Source: Oscillospiraceae bacterium
Lineage (GTDB): Bacteria; Bacillota; Clostridia; Oscillospirales; Oscillospiraceae
DNA: 36,897 nucleotides
Direction of reading: 5' to 3'
Assembly (NCBI GenBank): GCA_009783555.1
Contig: WRDH01000030.1
Location: 1-36,897 of the forward strand
Each line of letters begins with the position of its first letter. Within the stretch, counting starts at the first letter, position 1. The notes under the pieces were generated by a model that was given only the letters and a program-made list of their open reading frames with translations, made no database searches and was not told the origin of the DNA. This document shows positions 24,378 through 30,823 of the stretch, piece after piece. The position numbers and the translations under genes were made by a program.

Positions 24378-25769
24378 TCACGATTCATGTCTTATAACTT
24401 CAAAGCGTTCCAGCTTAACTTCTTCATTATCACCAATTCCTGCTTTTTGCATTGCAATTCTTATCTGCTCCTCTACTGTATCTATTCCATCCAGATTCGG
24501 TAGTAACAAACCTCTCTTATAACCGCTTGTCACTATTACGCCATATCGGTTCACGTCCAATTTAGATGCGTTTGTTATCGGCTCCGGGGCGGATAATACG
24601 TCTACCTTGTAGTCTATGTACGGCAGTTCGGACTCTGTGACAGGGTCAAAACGGGTATCAGACAACCCTGCGGATATTGCATTTTGGATAATCTCCTGTG
24701 CGATGTTATCTGTAGTAGGTGATATTGTGCCGATACACCCTCGTAATCTGCCGCTTTTATGCAACGATACAAAGACCCCTGCTCGACGCTTTAACATCTC
24801 GTTCGGCAACCCACTGGGAGCACTGAGTTTCTCACCCGTCTCTATTATGTGCTCTAATGACCTTCTCGCAAGGTTTTGATATTCATCTTCAGCGTTCTTC
24901 CTCTTGTCTGACTCGTTTACAGCAAACTCTACGTACTGCTCCAGTAAGTTTCTTTGAGCATTTTCCCCTATTGGCGTAAAGGATGCTACTGCATAACCGA
25001 CACCAAATGGTGCCTCATATGACAGTAACTTTGTCTCGATGTTTTGCCTGTCAAAGCACCCTGCCAAAACCATCAGAGAGTTATATCCGCACTCTCCTGC
25101 CCGCTCTCTTATCTTTTCGGGTATCTTTAGAATTGATAGAAAGTCGCCTTTTTCAATCGCGTCTGTTATTAGTTTGTCGAACTGCGGGCCTTCAGGAGCA
25201 AATCCATATGGTCCGTTATCTTGCAATTTATGGGATAAATCGGAAGATGCTATCAAAACAGTCTTTCTTCCGGTCATTTCTGCTGCTTTTGCTATAACTT
25301 GACCCATCATATAGTGTTCCGATGGAGCCATACCTGATTGAGACAAGCGAATCGCGGCATAATTTGTATACTTTTGGTCAATAAACCACATTGGTACTGT
25401 AACACCGTGGTCGAGATTTGAGTCTCTCTCACCTTTTGTTCCTGCGTGTATGTCATTTTGCTCCGCTATGTGTGTAATTTCCTCTATAAGCTCTTCATCA
25501 TACCGGGCTTCAAACCTTACCTGCGGTGCGCCGAATCTTCCCATATCACCGGTTGCCGAGCTTCCGGGTGAAATATGAAAGTAATCAAAATAAACTGTAC
25601 CGTGGGGTGTTACATATATTATTGTTTCCGGTGCAATTGCAGCGATTTCCTCTGCAACAGCGTCTAATGCAACCAACGTATCCTTTATTTCCTTACTTTC
25701 CTTCCCTTTTCCGACCTCAGGAATTGCAAGCGGGGGATGAGGCAGAGTATAAGCTTTGACCATAGACAT
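24378..25769 (-). CDS. MEMO1-AMMECR1 fusion protein (AmmeMemoRadiSam system)
   Basis: 463 residues. The first 275 are a MEMO1/LigB-like class III dioxygenase fold with H11 (LPHPPL), H56 (TPHGTVYF), H121 (NLDHGVTVP) and H180 (SSDLSH) as candidate metal ligands. The last 165 are an AMMECR1 domain with the signature RLRGCIGTI (341-349) and DTRFDPVTESELPY. In many organisms these domains are separate genes; here they are fused and adjoin the radical SAM partner. All three are conserved together from bacteria to humans, but the reaction is not known. AAAGGAG precedes the ATG. The start faces the divergent AbrB-type gene across a 155-bp region with two similar palindromic sites. Confidence 0.93.
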   Translation of the reverse strand: MSMVKAYTLPHPPLAIPEVGKGKESKEIKDTLVALDAVAEEIAAIAPETIIYVTPHGTVYFDYFHISPGSSATGDMGRFGAPQVRFEARYDEELIEEITHIAEQNDIHAGTKGERDSNLDHGVTVPMWFIDQKYTNYAAIRLSQSGMAPSEHYMMGQVIAKAAEMTGRKTVLIASSDLSHKLQDNGPYGFAPEGPQFDKLITDAIEKGDFLSILKIPEKIRERAGECGYNSLMVLAGCFDRQNIETKLLSYEAPFGVGYAVASFTPIGENAQRNLLEQYVEFAVNESDKRKNAEDEYQNLARRSLEHIIETGEKLSAPSGLPNEMLKRRAGVFVSLHKSGRLRGCIGTISPTTDNIAQEIIQNAISAGLSDTRFDPVTESELPYIDYKVDVLSAPEPITNASKLDVNRYGVIVTSGYKRGLLLPNLDGIDTVEEQIRIAMQKAGIGDNEEVKLERFEVIRHES

Positions 25770-25806
25770 AGTGATTCACTCCTTTCGATATTCCTTTAAC
25801 AATAAT

Positions 25807-25820
25807 TTTACTGTAAACTA
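25807..25820. promoter_or_regulatory. Candidate operator 1
   Basis: TTTACTGTAAACTA contains the 11-bp palindrome TTTACTGTAAA. A 13-of-14 copy is at 25875-25888 in the same orientation, in the gap between the MEMO1 fusion and the AbrB-type gene. Confidence 0.45.
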
Positions 25821-25853
25821 TCATATTTATCAAGATATAGCGTGAATATTTAC

Positions 25854-25882
25854 TTGACATTGGTTAAGTGTTTGTTTACTAT
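25854..25882 (+). promoter_or_regulatory. Promoter of the AbrB-type gene
   Basis: TTGACA (25854-25859), a 17-bp spacer and TACTAT (25877-25882). The -10 lies inside the second candidate operator. Confidence 0.7.
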
Positions 25883-25888
25883 AAACTA
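25875..25888. promoter_or_regulatory. Candidate operator 2 over the -10
   Basis: TTTACTATAAACTA, differing in one base from 25807-25820 and covering the -10 of the AbrB-type promoter. The position fits autorepression by the encoded regulator. Confidence 0.45.
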
Positions 25889-25924
25889 AAAAGCAGCAGA
25901 CATATTTGGTGGGAGGATATTACT

Positions 25925-26374
25925 GTGGAAGTTGCAAAGGTTACAAGCAAGGGGCAAATCACCATTCCGATTTCAATTCGCCGCAAGCTCGAGATTAATG
26001 AGGGCGATAAAGTCTTATTTGTCTATAAGCCGGAAGGTGTCCTTATGGTCAACCCCAATATCTATCAAGCCGGAGCAGCGGACTTTGCAGAAACAGCAAA
26101 GGCTGAATCACTTGAAAAATCTGTTACTCCAGCCAAAGAGAAATCCGCAGCAAGGGCTCCACAAAAGACCGTAATCCAACCTGAAAAGGAAATTGATGAT
26201 AAAGATATTTATGTTGAAGATGAAATAATCTATGCAGAATCCAAAGAAGAGGTAATGCCGGAACCAAAAGTGTCACCGGCAAGAACAACTGCAACCGAAA
26301 GCGGCAAACAAGTAGGCGGTCTTGATTTAAGCACTTTGCTTGACGATATCCGCTCAATAGGTTCAAAAATATAA
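25925..26374 (+). CDS. AbrB/MazE/SpoVT-family transcription regulator
   Basis: 149 residues from GTG at 25925, 8 bp after GGGAGG; the longer frame from 25868 overlaps the promoter and is rejected. Residues 1-45 are a swapped-hairpin AbrB domain: VAKVTSKGQITIPISIRRKL, then EGDKVLFVYKPEGVLMV. The remaining 100 residues are an acidic, alanine- and glutamate-rich tail, probably disordered, ending in a hydrophobic segment (GGLDLSTLLDDIRSIGSKI). No toxin gene adjoins it, so an antitoxin role is unlikely; a DNA-binding regulator, perhaps of itself and the divergent AmmeMemoRadiSam genes, fits better. Confidence 0.88.
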   Translation: MEVAKVTSKGQITIPISIRRKLEINEGDKVLFVYKPEGVLMVNPNIYQAGAADFAETAKAESLEKSVTPAKEKSAARAPQKTVIQPEKEIDDKDIYVEDEIIYAESKEEVMPEPKVSPARTTATESGKQVGGLDLSTLLDDIRSIGSKI

Positions 26375-26392
26375 TTTTCTGATTCGTTTACT

Positions 26393-26428
26393 AAAGGCTG
26401 TTGCGTTATATTGCAGCAGCCTTTTTTT
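26393..26428 (+). terminator. Rho-independent terminator of the AbrB-type gene
   Basis: AAAGGCTG (26393-26400) pairs with CAGCCTTT (26417-26424). The stem extends inward by wobble and Watson-Crick pairs, and seven T's follow. Confidence 0.88.
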
Positions 26429-26473
26429 GTTGCACCGTGTAGCTAACTATTTATTCCTTCAAACCTGCAAGAG

Positions 26474-28321
26474 TCATGCCGCAGGTGCCAATGTTACGTG
26501 GTTAAACAGGTGATTTCTCATTCGTTCATGGAGTATCGGAAAAGGTGCAGGACCGAAGTCGAGAACGAATTTATGAAAATCCAATAAATTAAAGTCATTT
26601 CCGAGAGTTGCTTCAGCTTCGTCATGAAGTTCTGTCATCTCAATATACCCTATTGTATAATTCAGTGACATCAGCGGAACTCCGACTACTCTATTAAAGA
26701 CATTTCTTACAACTGTGTCGTCCGTTATTCCATACTCAGAAAGAAAGTCTGCGACATCACCGTAACTCCAACCGTTAACATTTACTCCCAAATCAGCAAC
26801 GGAAGATAATAACATGTCGAAAAAGCGCAAGTACCACAACAGAGCTGCTTCCTCATAATCCAAACCTGCAAAGAAATAACTTGCCATTTCCGCATATGTC
26901 GCCCACCCTTCCGTGTATCCTGTATTTGATAGTGCAGCCCTGATAGGATGCGGTGATTGTTGCAGGAAATAAACTGTTTGGTACATATGTCCGGGATAAC
27001 TTTCATGAGCAAGAACGGTGAACAGAAACAAATCATCCCCGATAGATGAAGGATTTATATACACAACATTCTCATTAAAGCGGTCAATTGCGGGAGCCAG
27101 ATAAAATGCGGGACTCATATGCTCTTGAAGACTTTCATGTACTTCGAGAATTGTAAGCTGCGTTTCCTTGATTTGCGGAAAATCACGAGCAATGTGTTCC
27201 TGTAACTTTGCTATATAGGATTCCGGTGTACCGGCTTCAATGATACCTGTATCGCCGGCAACAAATTTATGAATCAATTGATGCTCCCCATGTAAAAGAT
27301 CAATTATCGTGAACCAGACTGTTTCTATCCAATTGTCAAGAAGTCTTTCGAGTTCCCTTGCCGATTTGTCAGTCCCTATTCTGAGGCGTACAAGTGCGTG
27401 TGCATACTCCCTGCCGTCGGGCAATGCCGCCAGCCCGCCCGGATTGATACCGACTCCCCGCAACTCAATCATTGCAGCAAGAAGGTCATCATATGCCTGC
27501 AAGACACTACTTAAAACCGCTTCTCTGTTCCTGGATTTATACTGTTCTCTTTGCTCGTTGCTTAAACCGCTAAAACTGTCGATTTTATAGTCAAATACCG
27601 CTATGAGCAGGTTATCTTCCCTATTTTCTATAAAGCTCTCTATTTGCTCTATTACACTGTCGGTATTATCCTCGTTGAGAAAGAATCCGCGCCGCGACCG
27701 CTCACGCTCAAACTCGATGATTTCGGTAAAGTAGCGGTGTGTATCCTCCAGCAGATTAATATAACGTTCAATATCGTCTGCGGTATAGAAGTTAAACTCC
27801 GCCAGCAGCACGGGCAACTGAACTTGAAAGCCGTTCAGCGGTCTTATATATCCCGTGTAGTATGGGAAATCATCCTCAAGCTCGAGAATCCTTGATAAAT
27901 CTATTAGCCGTCTCAATATTTCATAGACCAGTTTTTGATCATCACGCAAAGAAGTATACTCAAAACGGTCAAGGCGATCTGATAAATCTTGCGTTTCCTG
28001 TCTTGCTTTTTCTAACGATCCCTCGGACAATACTTCACCAAAGGTTGATTCCGGTCTTTCTATACCCATTGCGTAAGGATCTGCAAGGAAATAATTCATC
28101 GTCAGAGCATCGTTTGATACCCAATCCGCAAACATTTCATCCATTAGAAGGTCAAAATTGTCTTCGCCAATAATCAGGCTATCGTCTGCATCAGAATCGG
28201 ACGCACCGCCATTTTCAAAAAGTTCGCGTATGCTTCTGCAGCCACCTAAAAGACCTGTTACAAGAGAACAAATCAGTATCAACGCAACGATTTTTAACAA
28301 TAAATGTTTATTGATTTTCAA
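26474..28321 (-). CDS. DUF885-family lipoprotein, putative zinc peptidase
   Basis: 615 residues. The N-terminus is a lipoprotein signal (KHLLLKIVALILICSLVTG, then lipobox LGGC with C28), so the protein should be anchored outside the membrane. The central and C-terminal part has the DUF885 pattern with a metallopeptidase-like motif AHESYPGHMYQ (HExxxxGH) and GYTEGWATYAE downstream, which could give the third metal ligand. The start is TTG at 28321, because TGA lies two codons upstream. That TTG is part of a 7-bp repeat array and has no convincing Shine-Dalgarno site, so translation may depend on coupling to hpf, 30 bp upstream. Substrates are unknown. Confidence 0.85.
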   Translation of the reverse strand: MKINKHLLLKIVALILICSLVTGLLGGCRSIRELFENGGASDSDADDSLIIGEDNFDLLMDEMFADWVSNDALTMNYFLADPYAMGIERPESTFGEVLSEGSLEKARQETQDLSDRLDRFEYTSLRDDQKLVYEILRRLIDLSRILELEDDFPYYTGYIRPLNGFQVQLPVLLAEFNFYTADDIERYINLLEDTHRYFTEIIEFERERSRRGFFLNEDNTDSVIEQIESFIENREDNLLIAVFDYKIDSFSGLSNEQREQYKSRNREAVLSSVLQAYDDLLAAMIELRGVGINPGGLAALPDGREYAHALVRLRIGTDKSARELERLLDNWIETVWFTIIDLLHGEHQLIHKFVAGDTGIIEAGTPESYIAKLQEHIARDFPQIKETQLTILEVHESLQEHMSPAFYLAPAIDRFNENVVYINPSSIGDDLFLFTVLAHESYPGHMYQTVYFLQQSPHPIRAALSNTGYTEGWATYAEMASYFFAGLDYEEAALLWYLRFFDMLLSSVADLGVNVNGWSYGDVADFLSEYGITDDTVVRNVFNRVVGVPLMSLNYTIGYIEMTELHDEAEATLGNDFNLLDFHKFVLDFGPAPFPILHERMRNHLFNHVTLAPAA

Positions 28322-28349
28322 CTTTCAATTTTCAACTTTCAATTTTCTA
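28315..28349. repeat. 7-bp tandem repeat (TTTTCAA/CTTTCAA) spanning a start codon
   Basis: Five units in 7-bp phase: TTTTCAA, CTTTCAA, TTTTCAA, CTTTCAA, TTTTCTA. The array fills the gap between hpf and the DUF885 gene and includes the TTG start of the latter (28321-28319). Confidence 0.85.
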
Positions 28350-28351
28350 AA

Positions 28352-28894
28352 TTACGTCGTTTCAATAAGTCCGTAATCGCCTTGTTTACGCTTGTACACA
28401 ATTGAGAACGCATCATCTCTGCTTTGGTTTTTAAATACAAAAAATTCGTGTTCAAGCAAGTTCATTTGCAATACAGCTTCCTCAGGTGTCATTGGCTTAA
28501 CGGGGAACATTTTTGTACGGACGATTTTGAATTCTTGATGTTCTTCTTCATCAATATCATCGTGAAACGACAATGGTTCGTTTTCACGGTCAAACGAGCC
28601 TGCACGAAGACGTTTGCCGAGCCGTGTTTTGTTTTTCCTGATTTTCCTTTCAATTGCCGCAACAGCGGAATCTATTGATGCATACATATCGTTTGTCGTA
28701 TCTGTGACACGATGGAATAATCCATTATCATTTATTGTTACTTCAGCCGTATAGCGTCCTCTTTCGGTCGAAAATGTGATAAATGCTTCAGCTTCTGTCT
28801 TAAAATACCGCTCCAGCTTTCCGACTTTTTTCTCAGCATACTCACGCAGCTCATTTGAGAATTGGATTTTCTTGTCTGTGAAATTGAATTTCAT
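28352..28894 (-). CDS. hpf: Ribosome hibernation promoting factor, long form
   Basis: 180 residues, the size of long HPF. The N-terminal S30AE domain (about 1-100) begins MKFNFTDKKIQFSNELREYAEKKVGKL. The C-terminal dimerisation domain (about 122-180) contains FPVKPMTPEEAVLQMNLLEHEFFVF and VVYKRKQGDYGLIE-like features (IVYKRKQGDYGLIETT). Long HPF pairs 70S ribosomes into inactive 100S dimers in stationary phase. AAAGGAG lies 8 bp before the ATG and overlaps the end of the upstream DivIVA-like gene. Confidence 0.96.
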   Translation of the reverse strand: MKFNFTDKKIQFSNELREYAEKKVGKLERYFKTEAEAFITFSTERGRYTAEVTINDNGLFHRVTDTTNDMYASIDSAVAAIERKIRKNKTRLGKRLRAGSFDRENEPLSFHDDIDEEEHQEFKIVRTKMFPVKPMTPEEAVLQMNLLEHEFFVFKNQSRDDAFSIVYKRKQGDYGLIETT

Positions 28895-28907
28895 TGTTTT
28901 AGCTCCT

Positions 28908-29495
28908 TTAATTATTTCGCTTAATTTTCTTTATTACCTTTACCCGGGTATGCTCTTTTTCTTCAATATAACCGATTTCTCTTATTTTAGCTATATCCTC
29001 ATCGATGTCGGCTAATCCTTTTGATTTTACAGAATCCTCGATTTTTGTTTCTTCCGCAGAGCCGGATTCCGTCGGAGCTTCAATCACGGTTTCTTCTACA
29101 TATCCAAAATCTACCGGTTGAACTAACTCTGTATCTTCCAATTCTGCCGTTTCTTCTACAGTTCCATAATCTGCCTCGTCAATTACAGGTTCAGGATTTG
29201 GCGTTGGTTCAGATTCCGGCATCGGTTCAAGCTCCGGCATCGATTCAAGCTCCGGTGTTGTTTCTGATTCCTGCGATGTTTCCGATTCTGTTACCGCAGT
29301 CACTTCCGGATCCGGCATTTCCCCTCGCATAATTTGAAGTTCACGTGTAAGCTTGCTCACTTCTTTTTCAGCTTTTTCTTTTGCTGTAATTGCTTCATTA
29401 CGCTCTTCTGCAATCTTGGCTATGTATACTACTACATCCTCACGATTAAACCCGCCAAATAATTTTTTTCTAAAGAATACTTTTTCGCCTTTCAT
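28908..29495 (-). CDS. Small DivIVA-like coiled-coil protein with acidic repeat tail
   Basis: 195 residues. Residues 7-25 (FFRKKLFGGFNREDVVVYI) resemble the conserved N-terminal element of DivIVA/GpsB-type proteins (F-x-G-F/Y-x-x-x-x-V-x-x-Y/F), followed by a coiled coil (about 26-58, EERNEAITAKEKAEKEVSKL). Residues 60-170 are a low-complexity acidic, proline-rich region built partly from six-residue repeats (PELEPM, PESEPT), encoded by an 18-bp DNA repeat. A basic end (VKVIKKIKRNN) follows. A polar or division-site scaffold is plausible. A GGAGG site is 11 bp before the ATG, within the end of the preceding gene. Confidence 0.65.
   Translation of the reverse strand: MKGEKVFFRKKLFGGFNREDVVVYIAKIAEERNEAITAKEKAEKEVSKLTRELQIMRGEMPDPEVTAVTESETSQESETTPELESMPELEPMPESEPTPNPEPVIDEADYGTVEETAELEDTELVQPVDFGYVEETVIEAPTESGSAEETKIEDSVKSKGLADIDEDIAKIREIGYIEEKEHTRVKVIKKIKRNN
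29188..29295. repeat. 18-bp coding minisatellite, six units
   Basis: Six 18-bp units, including GGTTCAGATTCCGGCATC, GGTTCAAGCTCCGGCATC and GATTCAAGCTCCGGTGTT, lie in exact tandem inside the DivIVA-like gene. They encode hexapeptide repeats rich in E, P, S and M. Unit number is likely to vary between strains without frameshift. Confidence 0.75.
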
Positions 29496-29498
29496 TGG

Positions 29499-30806
29499 TT
29501 AACTTTCCTCCCCGTTATCAGATTCATCTGTTTGATTTTCGTCATCATCCGTTTGATCTGTTTCATCTGTTTCGTCAGTTTCAAAGAGACTTTGTATATC
29601 GTCCCATGTGAGTGTGCCTTCACATCTTACTGTATTTACCCTGTCCCAAGTGTATAACATTTCATCAAAATCGTCATCTGTTTTGAGAAATACATTTTCT
29701 AATCCATTCAGTTCGCTCATCGAAATATCTATATGATAATAGTCGCCGTCAATGTTTACTATATTCCATGCGTGTATTAAACCATCGAGGTGTCCTAAAA
29801 CTATCCGGTTTTCAAGCCCTAATTCATCTGTCAGTGCCTTGAAAGCCATGGCAAACCCTTCGCCTACCGCGCGGTCTCTTACAAACGCACCATATGCTGT
29901 TGCCGATAAATTCTGTGCTCCGTGTGCATGAATCGTTAATGCCGCACTATCATCAAATGTGATAGATTCAACCAGATTCATTACAATCGAGAGCATAACC
30001 TCCAAATCCGTGTTTCCTGCCGCTCTTTCCGCAAATCTTTCCACATACGATTTGAGTACTTCACCAAACTGCAGTAACATACGCCGGGGTTCAGAATAAC
30101 CGAACTGAACTACATAAATCCTGTCAGTACCTGTTTCGGGATAGATTTCGACCACTATTATCGGAAGCATTACAATCTGCCGGGGGTTTTGATAATATGT
30201 TTCTCTTACAAAATCTGCAATTCGTTCCTCAGTAAGATCAAGAGTTGTACGAAAAACTGCTTCATCATTATATTGATTCATCACATTGAGAAGATTTGTT
30301 CTCATACTTCTTTCAGTTGCTACGTTAATGATTGAGTCCATCTGCTCCTTGGTCCGCTTGTACTCTATTTCAATATCTATTTCATAACGCATTACAATTC
30401 TCGTAGCGTTTGCACTGATTTCTTCAACCGCAAAAGCACCCAACGGGTGCAGAGTCAGAATTTCCTCACGCGCGCGCTCTATCTCTGTTTGGATATCCCC
30501 TCCCTCATGGAAATAATAGAGCAGTTGACCTTCTGTTTCATGTCCGATAATTAAGTCCAGAATCGCCGCGATAAATTCCTCATGGTCGGATACTGTTGTT
30601 TGTTCAACCGGCGGTCTGATAAAAGGAGCTGCCTGATGTTCGGAAACCACCAACACGGAGCGTTCAAGCAGGGTTGCACAGCCGGTCAGCATAAAAACAG
30701 CTAAAACAACTGATATTGCAATCTTCATTATTAAAGCAGTTCTTTTATTCCGTGCGTCTTCGGAGGACATGATTACTTTAGCATTCTTTGTATCAGGCTT
30801 CATCAT
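29499..30806 (-). CDS. Transglutaminase-like lipoprotein, catalytic Cys replaced by Gly
   Basis: 435 residues. A lipobox MLTGC (C43) after a hydrophobic stretch marks it as a lipoprotein; the true start may be M27 (MKIAISVVLAVFMLTGC), since no clear Shine-Dalgarno site fixes M1. The C-terminal part has the bacterial transglutaminase-like core. AYGAFVRDRAVGEGFAMAF aligns with the usual VCEGYA nucleophile site, but position 315 is glycine (codon GGC, one base from TGC). The His (H345, HAWN) and Asp (D360, YYHIDIS) are kept. The last 20 residues are D/E/T/Q repeats. It is likely a non-catalytic binding or structural envelope protein. The gene lies 17 bp after the topoisomerase A subunit gene. 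Confidence 0.75.
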   Translation of the reverse strand: MMKPDTKNAKVIMSSEDARNKRTALIMKIAISVVLAVFMLTGCATLLERSVLVVSEHQAAPFIRPPVEQTTVSDHEEFIAAILDLIIGHETEGQLLYYFHEGGDIQTEIERAREEILTLHPLGAFAVEEISANATRIVMRYEIDIEIEYKRTKEQMDSIINVATERSMRTNLLNVMNQYNDEAVFRTTLDLTEERIADFVRETYYQNPRQIVMLPIIVVEIYPETGTDRIYVVQFGYSEPRRMLLQFGEVLKSYVERFAERAAGNTDLEVMLSIVMNLVESITFDDSAALTIHAHGAQNLSATAYGAFVRDRAVGEGFAMAFKALTDELGLENRIVLGHLDGLIHAWNIVNIDGDYYHIDISMSELNGLENVFLKTDDDFDEMLYTWDRVNTVRCEGTLTWDDIQSLFETDETDETDQTDDDENQTDESDNGEES

Positions 30807-30823
30807 ATCATCATAATACCATT

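Noticed and set aside
25868-25924. Longer N-terminus for the AbrB-type protein
   Set aside because: It would start within the -10 region of the promoter, and GGGAGG positions the GTG at 25925.
25925-26374. Antitoxin of a toxin-antitoxin pair
   Set aside because: No toxin-like frame (MazF, PIN, VapC) adjoins it; the next gene is on the opposite strand and encodes a large lipoprotein, and a terminator follows directly.
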